Positions 1 to 6,398 of a DNA stretch of 7,788 bases are shown here, piece after piece. Each line of letters opens with the position of its first letter. Position 1 is the stretch's first letter. The translations under genes and the position numbers were made by a program. This stretch comes from Alphaproteobacteria bacterium. Lineage in GTDB: Bacteria; Pseudomonadota; Alphaproteobacteria; Micropepsales; Micropepsaceae. The stretch lies in the NCBI GenBank assembly GCA_947373775.1, contig CANBZE010000071.1, positions 1 through 7,788 of the forward strand, written 5' to 3'. Below the pieces are notes generated by a model that was given only the letters and a program-made list of their open reading frames with translations, did not search any database and had not been told where the DNA came from.

Positions 1-909
1 GAACGGCGCCTCATGCGCGGCAAGCCAGTTCACGTCCTTTAGCAGCATGGTGGAGGCACCTAGCGCCGAGCGCGGCCCCACGATCACCCGCGCATTCACC
101 GCGTCCAGCTTCAGCACGAACAGCGGCTCATCATTGCCGGACAGGCCAAGGCCCTTGCGCTGACCCACCGTGAAATGGGTGATGCCGTCATGGCGGCCCA
201 GAACAATGCCCGCCGCATCCACGATGTCGCCGGGACGCGCCGCATCGGGGCGCACGCGGTCCACGATGGTGCTGTAATGCCCGCTGGGCACAAAACAGAT
301 GTCCTGGCTGTCGGGCTTGGCGGCATTGACCAGCGCCAGCTCGGCGGCGATGGCGCGCACCTCGCGCTTGTCCATGTCCCCTAAGGGAAAGCGCAGATAG
401 TCGAGCTGGTCCTGGGTGGTGGCGAACAGGAAATAGCTTTGATCGCGCACCGGATCGGCGGCGGCGTGCAGCTGGGCGCGCCCCTCGCCTTCCACCCGGC
501 GCACATAATGACCGGTGGCCATCGCCTCGGCGCCCAGTTCGCGCGCGGTGTCCAGCAGGTCGGCGAACTTCACTTTCTGATTGCAGCGTACACAGGGAAT
601 CGGCGTCTCGCCCCGGGCGTAGCTGTCGGCGAAATCCTCGATCACCGCCTTGCGGAAGCGGCTTTCGTAATCCAGGACATAATGGGGAATGCCGAGGCTC
701 TGCGCCACGCGCTTGGCGTCATAGATGTCGGCGCCGGCGCAGCAGGCGCCCTTGCGCGCCGGCGTCTTGTCTTCCGGATACAGCTGCAGGGTGATGCCGA
801 CCACGTCGTAGCCCTGCTTCTTGAGCAGTGCCGCAGTGACGGAGGAATCCACGCCGCCGGACATGGCAGCGACGATGCGACTTCCGGGCTTGAGAACAGT
901 TTCCTGCAT
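1..909 (-). CDS. mnmA: tRNA-specific 2-thiouridylase MnmA (3' end cut by window edge)
   Basis: MnmA is a cytoplasmic enzyme that uses ATP and sulfur relayed by a persulfide to make 2-thiouridine at wobble position 34 of tRNAs for Lys, Glu and Gln. The frame stays open from ATG at 909 to the window edge, giving 303 residues; the family is about 360-400, so only the C-terminal barrel is missing. Visible motifs are the PP-loop SGGVDSS (residues 17-23), ATGHYVRR (131-138), DQSYFLFAT (156-164), SQDICF (201-206) and GQRKGLG (249-255). By family knowledge the catalytic pair is the Cys before Asn in PCVRCNQ (Cys109) and the Cys in DICF (Cys205). An AGGA Shine-Dalgarno lies 7 nt before the ATG, inside a palindrome. 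The gene starts 47 bp after flgL on the same strand with no convincing terminator between, so read-through from the flgK promoter is possible. Its link to motility is probably only positional. Confidence 0.96.
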   Translation of the reverse strand, partial: MQETVLKPGSRIVAAMSGGVDSSVTAALLKKQGYDVVGITLQLYPEDKTPARKGACCAGADIYDAKRVAQSLGIPHYVLDYESRFRKAVIEDFADSYARGETPIPCVRCNQKVKFADLLDTARELGAEAMATGHYVRRVEGEGRAQLHAAADPVRDQSYFLFATTQDQLDYLRFPLGDMDKREVRAIAAELALVNAAKPDSQDICFVPSGHYSTIVDRVRPDAARPGDIVDAAGIVLGRHDGITHFTVGQRKGLGLSGNDEPLFVLKLDAVNARVIVGPRSALGASTMLLKDVNWLAAHEAPF

Positions 910-910
910 G

Positions 911-932
911 GGCCGGTCCTATAGGACTGGCC
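911..932. repeat. 22-bp near-perfect palindrome over the mnmA ribosome binding site
   Basis: The two 11-bp arms are complementary at every position except one. The centre, GTCCTATAGGAC, is perfect and the ends are GGCC on both sides. On the mnmA (minus) strand the AGGA at 920-917 is both part of the right arm and the likely Shine-Dalgarno sequence. The element therefore could act as a protein operator or, in RNA, hide the ribosome binding site. No T-run follows on either strand, so it does not look like an intrinsic terminator. Function is inferred from position only. Confidence 0.6.
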
Positions 933-956
933 CCGGAAAACCGCAAGAAAAAGCGA

Positions 957-1910
957 TTAATGACCCGAAACCGGCAGGTAATTCAGCAGCGAAAGCTGGT
1001 GCAACCCGGCCGTGACCTGCAGCGCCGCCTGCAACTGGGTCTGGTTCAGCGACAGCTGGGTGGCGGCGTCCGCCATGTTGGTGTCCTGGATATCCGAGGC
1101 AAAGCCCTTGTACAGCGTGGTCATCGAGGCCTGCTGGGTTTGGGCATCGGTCAGGCGGTTGGAGACATAGCCGTTGGCGGCCGTGGCGGCGTTCAGGTTG
1201 ACACCCGCCGTGGTGGTCTGGCCGATGGCATTGGTCAGGAACGTGTTTTGCGCCGTGGTCAGGCTGGTGGCGGCATTGAAGTTGCCGCTGCCGCCGGCAT
1301 CGAAGGTGCTGATGTCTTTCAGCATCTGCATCAGGTCGGTGCCGACACCGGAGGCGGTGACGCCATAACTGACATTGATGCCGTCGGCGACCTGAACGGA
1401 TTTCTGCAGGTTGCCATTGGCGAAGGCGGCTGCGGTGGAAGGCAGCGCCTGCAGCGCCGCAAGCGAATTCACCGTCACCGGCGCGACGTCGGTCTTGCCG
1501 CCGCCATAGATGTAGTCGCCGTTGGCGTCCTTGGAATTCAGGATGGCGCTGGCCTGGGTGAAGATGTTCTGCACCTGGGTCATCAGGCCCGTGGCGTCGT
1601 TGTTGGCCACCGAATCGCTGACCGCCTTCTTCAGGCTGGTCACCAGGCTGGACAGGCTGGTCAGTTGCGTGTCCTGCAAGTCAGTCTGGGTGACGGCGAA
1701 CTTGGTCGCGGTGGTATAGGCATCGTTGCGCGCATTGACCGACAAGGTCGCGGTCAGCACCTGGGTCTGATCGCCGAAGCCGGCATAGGTGGTCGCTTTC
1801 TTGGTGGAAGCGATCTGTTCCTGGGTCTTGTCCAGCGCGTTGCCCGCATTGGTGATCTGGGCCAGGAAATAGGCGGTCTGGGCGGATGTGGCGACGCGGT
1901 CAATGCTCAT
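957..1910 (-). CDS. flgL: Flagellar hook-filament junction protein FlgL (HAP3)
   Basis: FlgL is the second junction protein. It is exported through the flagellar type III system and sits between FlgK and the first flagellin. At 317 residues it matches the usual family length. The N-terminal flagellin-like helical region (about 1-60, beginning MSIDRVATSAQTAY) and the C-terminal coiled region (about 273-312, with NMADAATQLSLNQTQLQ) form the paired D0/D1 helices typical of flagellin-family axial proteins. The YIYGGGKTD stretch at 133-141 corresponds to the conserved Y-x-F/Y-G-G motif at the entry to the central domain. There is no cysteine. The ATG is preceded by AGGATAG with 6 nt spacing, and this site overlaps the flgK stop (TAA at 1922-1920); the gap is only 9 bp, so translational coupling to flgK is likely. 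A flagellin is less likely because of the position after flgK and the FlgL-like centre. Confidence 0.93.
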   Translation of the reverse strand: MSIDRVATSAQTAYFLAQITNAGNALDKTQEQIASTKKATTYAGFGDQTQVLTATLSVNARNDAYTTATKFAVTQTDLQDTQLTSLSSLVTSLKKAVSDSVANNDATGLMTQVQNIFTQASAILNSKDANGDYIYGGGKTDVAPVTVNSLAALQALPSTAAAFANGNLQKSVQVADGINVSYGVTASGVGTDLMQMLKDISTFDAGGSGNFNAATSLTTAQNTFLTNAIGQTTTAGVNLNAATAANGYVSNRLTDAQTQQASMTTLYKGFASDIQDTNMADAATQLSLNQTQLQAALQVTAGLHQLSLLNYLPVSGH

Positions 1911-1919
1911 GGTCTATCC

Positions 1920-4064
1920 TTACTGAATCTGCAGCAGGGTCTGGTACAGCGAGTCCACCACCGACAGGATGCGTGCGCCCGCGGCATAGGCCTGCTGGTA
2001 CGACGACAGGTTGGTCAACTCTTCGTCCAGGTTCACGCCCGAATTGGAAGAGACGCGGCTGTTGGCTTCCGCCAGCCTGTCGTCCTGGGTGGTCTGGTTG
2101 GCGGTGATGGCGTTCGATTGGGTGGACAGGTTCTGGTAGAAGGTCGCCGCATAATCGGACAGCGACGAAGCCTGGGCGGCGATGCCGCCGGCGGCATGGA
2201 AGCTCTGGCTCTTGGTGATGACATTCTGCAGCGCGATGGCGCCGGCATTGTCGCCGGCCGACACGATGGTGTCGCCCGCCACGCTGGTGCCCGTGATCGC
2301 CGGGCTGGCAAAACCGATGCGCGCGGGATTGGCGGTCACGGCCGAGGTAATGCTGAAGGCGCTGGCCTGCAACGACTGGGCATTGGCGCCCAGGCCGAAG
2401 ACCTGGCTGAAGCTCATATTGGTGGTGCCGCGCTGGGTCGTGTCGCCCGTCACATTGAGCGAATAGCCCGGATATAGCGCGCTGGTGGCGGTGGAGATCG
2501 AGCCATCGCTGTTCAAGGTGAAAGTGGCCGCGCCGCCCATGGCGGTATTCAGCGCCGTCACGATATTGCCGATGGTCTGGCCAGCCGTGGTGGTGACGCT
2601 GACATTCCGGGCGATGTCGCCGCCCGGGCCTTTGAGCGAAAGCGAGATCACCCCGCCCGCGGCGATGCCGCTGGCGTCGCCGGCGACAAGCCCGGTGCTG
2701 GTAATGGACGGAACCTGGCTCTGGAACACATCGTTCAGGCCGAAGAACTGGGAGAAGCCGGCGGCGCCACGCGACGACGGCGTGGTGGCGTCATCCTGCA
2801 CCAGGATACCGTTGCCGCCGGTGGCGGAAATCGAAAGCTGGCCGTTGGCGAAGCTGGCACTGCCGCCGCCGCCCAGTGCGGTGTTCAGCGCGGCGGTGAA
2901 GCTGGTGATGGTAGCAGGCGAACCCAACGAGCTTGAGGCGCCGCCATTCACCGACAAGGTGCCGGCGGTGAAATTCACATCAATGCGCGACACCAGCTTG
3001 CCGCTGGCGTCGGTCACGGCCAGCGTGGTCTTGCCGGAGAAATTCAGCGCGTCGGTGCCGAGCAGTCCGGTGTCGCGGCCCGTAAGCGAGGTGGGCGGCG
3101 GATAGCTGGCATTGGCATTGGCCTGGGCGTTGAACGCCAAAGAGGTCTGCTGCGCCAGGTTGCCCAGGGTCTGGTTCAATCCCCCCAGCACCTGGTCGCG
3201 CATGTCGATCAGGCCCTTCAGCGAGCCGCCCGACAGATGGGGATCCAGCGGCATGGGCGAGCCGATCAGGCTGCCATTGGCGGGATTGATGTCCTGGATG
3301 GTCATGTTGCCATAGGCGCCGTTCTGGGCGCCGCCGGAATAGGCCAGCTTGGCATAAGTGTTCGAAACCAGATTCATGCCGTCCGTTGTGGAGACGTTCA
3401 TGCTGCCATCGGCATTGGTGCTGGTCTTGATGCCCATCACCTGCGCCAAGTTGTTCAGCGCCACGTCGCGCTGGTCGAGCAGCGCGCTGGCCTGATCGCC
3501 GCCGGCATTGGCGGTCTTGATCTGGCTGTTCAGGTCGTAGATCTGCTTGATCAGCGTGTTGGTCGAAGCCACCGCATTGACCGCCTGCTGGTCGATCTGG
3601 GTCTGCAGCGAGGAGATGGTGCTGAAGGCGGTGGAGAAGCCCGAAGCCAACCCGTTCAGGGCATTCATCACCCCGGTGCGGCTGGCCGAAGAGGTGGGCG
3701 CCTGGGACGCGGTGGCAAAAGCCGCCGACAGGTTGGTCAGGCCGGTGGCGAGCGACTGGTTGTCGCCCGGACCACCCAGCAGGCCGTTCAACTGCGAGAA
3801 CAGGCCGGCCATGGTGTCGTATTGCGAAGCAGCCCCGCCCGCCGACAACTGTTCCTGGGCCAGGAACTGGTTGGTGACGCGCTGGATGCTGGCAATGTCC
3901 ACGCCCATGAGCTGGCCACCGGCAGACAAAGTCTGCTGGTTGACGATGCGGCGGGCATAGCCCTGGGTGTTCAGGTTGGCGACGTTGTTCGACACCACGC
4001 TGAGCGCGGCGCTGTTGGTCTTGAGCGCGCTGATGGCACTGGCGGCGATTCCGTTCAGGCTCAC
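1920..4064 (-). CDS. flgK: Flagellar hook-filament junction protein FlgK (HAP1), enlarged central region
   Basis: FlgK is the first hook-filament junction protein, added to the hook tip after the cap is lost. The GTG start at 4064 gives 714 residues beginning MSLNGIAASAISAL. This is the conserved N-terminus, followed by the rod/hook signature SNNVANLNTQGYARR (25-39). The C-terminus has the canonical VNLDEELTNLSSYQQAYAA (677-695) and a final helix. The frame is open back to an ATG at 4199, but that start would lie upstream of the sigma-54 promoter, so it is rejected; GTG is 37 nt from the -12 C and has only a weak GGA with 6 nt spacing. The protein is larger than Salmonella FlgK (553 residues). 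The excess is central, where residues about 341-449 and 467-565 look like a tandem duplication. It has no cysteine or tryptophan. It leads an operon with flgL and perhaps mnmA. Confidence 0.95.
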   Translation of the reverse strand: MSLNGIAASAISALKTNSAALSVVSNNVANLNTQGYARRIVNQQTLSAGGQLMGVDIASIQRVTNQFLAQEQLSAGGAASQYDTMAGLFSQLNGLLGGPGDNQSLATGLTNLSAAFATASQAPTSSASRTGVMNALNGLASGFSTAFSTISSLQTQIDQQAVNAVASTNTLIKQIYDLNSQIKTANAGGDQASALLDQRDVALNNLAQVMGIKTSTNADGSMNVSTTDGMNLVSNTYAKLAYSGGAQNGAYGNMTIQDINPANGSLIGSPMPLDPHLSGGSLKGLIDMRDQVLGGLNQTLGNLAQQTSLAFNAQANANASYPPPTSLTGRDTGLLGTDALNFSGKTTLAVTDASGKLVSRIDVNFTAGTLSVNGGASSSLGSPATITSFTAALNTALGGGGSASFANGQLSISATGGNGILVQDDATTPSSRGAAGFSQFFGLNDVFQSQVPSITSTGLVAGDASGIAAGGVISLSLKGPGGDIARNVSVTTTAGQTIGNIVTALNTAMGGAATFTLNSDGSISTATSALYPGYSLNVTGDTTQRGTTNMSFSQVFGLGANAQSLQASAFSITSAVTANPARIGFASPAITGTSVAGDTIVSAGDNAGAIALQNVITKSQSFHAAGGIAAQASSLSDYAATFYQNLSTQSNAITANQTTQDDRLAEANSRVSSNSGVNLDEELTNLSSYQQAYAAGARILSVVDSLYQTLLQIQ
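2370..3044 (-). repeat. Tandem domain duplication encoded inside flgK
   Basis: Two stretches of FlgK align by eye. Unit 1 is residues 341-449 (bases 3044-2718) and unit 2 is residues 467-565 (2666-2370). Both run through a beta-rich start (TTLAVTDASGK versus ISLSLKGPGGD), then TAALNTALGG versus VTALNTAMGG, an A(S/T)F segment, a D-x-T-x-x-R-G or similar turn, and end in GFSQFFGL versus SFSQVFGL. The match is at protein level and diverged, so it is an old duplication of a surface-domain module rather than a recent DNA repeat. Confidence 0.6.
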
Positions 4065-4099
4065 AGGGTGTCCGAATGCTTTTGTTCCGAACAACCTTT

Positions 4100-4115
4100 C
4101 GCAAGCACCGTGCCA
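4100..4115 (-). promoter_or_regulatory. Sigma-54 (RpoN) -24/-12 promoter of flgK-flgL
   Basis: Read on the minus strand the site is TGGCACG, four bases, TTGCG. This matches the RpoN consensus TGGCACG-N4-TTGC at every defined position, with GG and GC in correct spacing. Transcription would start near 4089, giving a leader of about 24 nt before the GTG of flgK. This implies activation by a flagellar enhancer-binding protein of the FlbD/FlrC type, which is not in the window. Confidence 0.88.
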
Positions 4116-4129
4116 CTTATGAGGGGTGA

Positions 4130-4155
4130 TTTTTGCCCGGTTTTGCTGGGGTTTT
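4130..4155. other. Phased T-tracts, probable intrinsic DNA bend
   Basis: Three T-tracts lie at 4130-4134, 4141-4144 and 4152-4155, so their starts are about 10-11 bp apart, one helical turn. They lie between the inverted repeats and the flgK sigma-54 promoter. Phased A/T tracts are known to curve DNA, and sigma-54 activation needs looping between enhancer and promoter. I see no good IHF consensus on either side, so curvature may take its place; that role is inference. Confidence 0.45.
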
Positions 4156-4180
4156 ACACTGTTCAGGAGGACGGGTCCGG

Positions 4181-4197
4181 GCGGCAGAGTTTGCCGC
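4181..4197. promoter_or_regulatory. Perfect inverted repeat, candidate enhancer for both promoters
   Basis: GCGGCA, five bases, TGCCGC: a perfect 6+6 inverted repeat. Its centre is about 100 bp upstream of the predicted flgK start site and about 117 bp upstream of the fliK start site, the usual distance for a sigma-54 activator site. CGGCA/TGCCG half-sites recall the ftr elements bound by FlbD in Caulobacter, but I am working from memory of that consensus. A single site could serve both divergent promoters. Confidence 0.6.
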
Positions 4198-4200
4198 ACC

Positions 4201-4213
4201 GGCAGGTCCTGCC
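4201..4213. promoter_or_regulatory. Second inverted repeat, possible tandem activator site
   Basis: GGCAGG-T-CCTGCC is a perfect 6+6 repeat around one base, starting 3 bp after the first repeat. It shares the GGCA/TGCC core with the first site; the two centres are about 18 bp apart. It could be a second dimer site for the same activator. It also forms part of a larger foldable stretch, with GACGGG at 4170-4175 pairing with CCCGTC at 4212-4217 and TTTTT following at 4218-4222, which would resemble a plus-strand intrinsic terminator. Confidence 0.45.
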
Positions 4214-4279
4214 CGTCTTTTTATGCTCTCGCCATGACCCTGCCTGCCGAAAAGGCCAACAAAATCGCGGTGCCAAATC

Positions 4280-4295
4280 TGGCCCGGTGCTTGCG
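4280..4295 (+). promoter_or_regulatory. Sigma-54 (RpoN) -24/-12 promoter of fliK-flgD(-flgE)
   Basis: TGGCCCG, four bases, TTGCG matches the RpoN consensus with one change in the -24 box (C for A), keeping GG and GC. It is almost the same sequence as the flgK promoter: 16 of 17 bases agree, including the spacer GTGC. Predicted transcription start is near 4306, about 25 nt before the GTG chosen for fliK. Confidence 0.83.
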
Positions 4296-4330
4296 ATGGG
4301 TTCTGCCGGATCATTATCGGATTGCCATTC

Positions 4331-5614
4331 GTGCGAGCGTCAGCGACATCCCGGATTTCTTCTGCCCACCTGCATGCGGCGCAGAACAAGCCGGACACCA
4401 ACAAGGCCGACGCGGCATCGCCCTTCGCGATCCTGGTGCAGGACGCTGCGCCCAAGGATGCGGCCAAGGCAGCGCACAAGGATGCGCATGACGACAAGAA
4501 GGACGCCGACAAGCCTTCCGCAAAGACAGACAACAAGGCTGACGCCTCCAACCAGGCGCAGGCCAAACCCGTTCAGGCCGTCAAGACCGACAAGTCGGAC
4601 AAGAGCGACGACAAGATCGCCCGCACAGACAAGCCGGACGATGCCGCCCAGGATGTTGAGGCTGCTGTCGCTCAGGATCGGGCCGCCGCGCCCCAGCCGG
4701 TGAACCCGCAAATCCAGCAGGCCGCCCAGCCGGGCGCCGCGATTACGGCCGCCAATGACGATTCCGCCGATGCGGACGAAATCGCCGCCACCGGCGAAGC
4801 CCAGGATACCAAGGCGGCCCCGCAGGCCGCGCAGAACAATGCGCCCGCCGCACCTGCCGCTGATGAAGACCAGGCGCAGGATGCCCAGGCCGCGGCCACC
4901 ACGCCCGCCGCCAAGCCGGCCGGCAAGCCTGCCAAGGCCGACAACGCCAAGACGGATACAAAGACAGCCGATATCAAGGCCAAGGCCGGCGATGCCGCGG
5001 ACAACGCCGCCGACACCAAGACCGATGCCGCCAACGCCGCCCTGAATGCCAAGGCGGCCGCCACGCATGACGCGGCGCGCCCTGCCGATACCAATCATCA
5101 GGCCGTCAATTCCCTGACCGCGCCGCAAGCCCAGCCGTCGGCGCAAACCGCCGCCCCGGCCGTGACCCAGCACGTGCAGGTTTCCGCCCAGCCCACGCCC
5201 AACGTTCCGGCGCTGGCGGTGGAAATCGCCGCCAAGTCGCAGTCGGGCGCCAAGCAATTCGATATCCGCCTGGACCCGCCGGAACTCGGCCGCGTCGAAG
5301 TGCGCCTCTCTATTGATGCTACCGGCAAGGCCAGCGCGCATTTGTCCGCCGACCAGCAACAGACGCTTGATCTTCTGCAGAAGGACGCGCCCGCCTTGAC
5401 CCGCGCCCTGCGCGAAGCCGGCCTGGACGTGTCTCAGGACGGTCTGAATTTCTCGCTGCGCCACCAGGGCGGCCAGGACAGCAACGCCAGTAACGGCGGC
5501 AATCGCGGCTCAGCCCGCAACTTCAATCTTTCCGCCACCACTTCCATCGACGCCACCGCCACCAGCGCCGCCTATCGCAGCGTTGCCGACGGCCGGCTGG
5601 ACATCAGGGTTTAA
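4331..5614 (+). CDS. fliK: Flagellar hook-length control protein FliK
   Basis: FliK is secreted during hook growth, acts as a ruler, and through its C-terminal domain signals FlhB to switch export from hook to filament substrates. The GTG at 4331 gives 427 residues. Residues about 20-290 are low complexity, dominated by Ala, Asp, Lys and Gln, as expected for a flexible ruler. The conserved C-terminal domain follows (about 297-385) with FDIRLDPPELGRVEV around 310-324, DQQQTLDLLQKD, LREAGLDV and LNFSLRH (372-378). The tail is Ser/Asn/Thr-rich. There is no cysteine and no internal methionine, so no ATG start exists. TTG at 4322 in the same frame is the alternative; GTG is preferred because it is the commoner codon, has GGA 9 nt upstream, and its 37-nt distance from the -12 C equals that of flgK. 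The stop overlaps the flgD ribosome binding site. Confidence 0.92.
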   Translation: MRASATSRISSAHLHAAQNKPDTNKADAASPFAILVQDAAPKDAAKAAHKDAHDDKKDADKPSAKTDNKADASNQAQAKPVQAVKTDKSDKSDDKIARTDKPDDAAQDVEAAVAQDRAAAPQPVNPQIQQAAQPGAAITAANDDSADADEIAATGEAQDTKAAPQAAQNNAPAAPAADEDQAQDAQAAATTPAAKPAGKPAKADNAKTDTKTADIKAKAGDAADNAADTKTDAANAALNAKAAATHDAARPADTNHQAVNSLTAPQAQPSAQTAAPAVTQHVQVSAQPTPNVPALAVEIAAKSQSGAKQFDIRLDPPELGRVEVRLSIDATGKASAHLSADQQQTLDLLQKDAPALTRALREAGLDVSQDGLNFSLRHQGGQDSNASNGGNRGSARNFNLSATTSIDATATSAAYRSVADGRLDIRV

Positions 5615-5625
5615 AGGAACACGCC

Positions 5626-6285
5626 ATGACCACCGTCTCGCCCACCTCGTCTGCCGCCGCCAGCACCGCGACCACCCCGGATGCGATGAAGCAGCTGTCC
5701 GGCAACTTCTCGACCTTCCTGACCCTGCTGACCACCCAGCTGAAGAACCAGGATCCGACCAGCCCGATGGATTCCAACGCCTTCACCCAGCAGCTGGTGA
5801 TGTACAGCCAGGTCGAACAGCAGATCGACTCCAACACCAACCTCAAGACCCTGATCAGCCAGGGCACCAGCAACGCCGCCGCCGTCACCACCGGCTATCT
5901 GGGCAAGAAGGTTTCGATCCTCAACGGCAACGCCGCGCTCACCAATGGCTCGGCCAACTGGACCTACAATCTGGAAGCCGCCGCAGCGACCAACCAGGTC
6001 TCGATCACCGACGCGAACGGCAAGCTTGTCTATACCGGCGCCGGCGAAACCACCGCGGGCAACCACACCTTCAGCTGGAACGGCAAGGACAATAACGGCA
6101 ACCAGCTCGCCGACGGCGCCTACACCCTGAATGTTGCCGCCACCGGCGGCGCGGGCGGCACCGTCACCAGCTCGGTCGCCAGCGCCGGCGTGGTCACCCA
6201 GATCGACATGACCGGCGGCACACCCAAGCTGGTCATCGGAAGCATGGAAGTGAACCTCAGCGATATCGCTGCGGTCGCCAACTAA
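5626..6285 (+). CDS. flgD: Flagellar hook cap / assembly scaffold protein FlgD
   Basis: FlgD forms the cap under which hook subunits polymerise and is discarded when FlgK arrives. Its 219 residues are close to the usual length. The conserved N-terminal block runs about 28-68, with FLTLL (31-35) followed by TTQLKNQDPTSPMD (36-49) and FTQQLVMYSQVEQQ (53-66). FLTLL fits the F-x-x-x-hydrophobic gate-recognition motif described for export of early rod-hook substrates. The C-terminal half holds the FlgD Ig-like and Tudor-like domains, with FSWNGKDNNGNQLADGAY at 149-166, the hallmark loop. AAAGGA lies 7 nt before the ATG and overlaps the fliK stop; the two genes are 11 bp apart, so they are co-transcribed and probably coupled. 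There is no cysteine. Confidence 0.96.
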   Translation: MTTVSPTSSAAASTATTPDAMKQLSGNFSTFLTLLTTQLKNQDPTSPMDSNAFTQQLVMYSQVEQQIDSNTNLKTLISQGTSNAAAVTTGYLGKKVSILNGNAALTNGSANWTYNLEAAAATNQVSITDANGKLVYTGAGETTAGNHTFSWNGKDNNGNQLADGAYTLNVAATGGAGGTVTSSVASAGVVTQIDMTGGTPKLVIGSMEVNLSDIAAVAN

Positions 6286-6323
6286 ATTTGGAGTTTTGAA
6301 ATACCCACTTTGAACCAAACAAG

Positions 6324-6386
6324 GGTGCCGAGAAACGGTACCAAACCTCAGGCGGACACGGTCGAATACCTCTCATCCGCCCCTGA
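6324..6386 (+). promoter_or_regulatory. Two-hairpin leader in the flgD-flgE gap
   Basis: The 112-bp gap is poorer in GC than the genes around it. Hairpin 1 pairs GGTGCCG (6324-6330) with CGGTACC (6336-6342) around an AGAAA loop, 7 bp including one G-U. Hairpin 2 pairs TCAGG-CGGA (6348-6356) with TCCG-CC-CCTGA (6376-6386), the CC being a bulge, and has an inner GGT/ACC stem (6360-6362 with 6368-6370). Its 3' arm runs into the flgE Shine-Dalgarno AAGGA (6386-6390). I see no sigma-54 or sigma-28 promoter and no terminator T-run. A leader controlling hook-protein translation or mRNA stability is an inference. Confidence 0.45.
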
Positions 6387-6398
6387 AGGAAAAGTAAA

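Noticed and set aside
935..956. Terminator between flgL and mnmA
   Set aside because: There is a T-run on the minus strand but only a 3-bp possible stem before it; the nearby palindrome is followed by the mnmA start and not by Ts.
960..2477. Plus-strand open frame of 505 codons antisense to flgL and flgK
   Set aside because: Its Gly/Arg/Gln-rich translation resembles no family, and it runs opposite clear flgL/flgK coding sequence. Long antisense frames are expected in GC-rich genes with biased third positions.
4065..4199. N-terminal extension of flgK to ATG 4199
   Set aside because: The extra 45 residues are not FlgK-like, and the ATG is upstream of the sigma-54 promoter that must drive the gene.
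4234..4491. Small plus-strand ORF beginning MTLPAEKANK upstream of fliK
   Set aside because: It spans the fliK promoter and overlaps fliK in another frame; after that point its sequence is cysteine- and glycine-rich shadow.
3237..4703. Plus-strand open frame of 488 codons across flgK, the regulatory gap and fliK
   Set aside because: It crosses both sigma-54 promoters and the start of fliK in another frame and ends in Arg/Pro/Thr repeats typical of a frame-shifted shadow.
4340..5464. Minus-strand open frame of 374 codons opposite fliK
   Set aside because: Gly/Leu/Arg-rich mirror of the Ala-rich fliK region; no motif and no supported start.
6327..6334. GCCGAGAA as a sigma-28 -10 element before flgE
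   Set aside because: One mismatch to GCCGATAA, but there is no TAAA-type -35 element at the right distance, and the bases lie in a hairpin.
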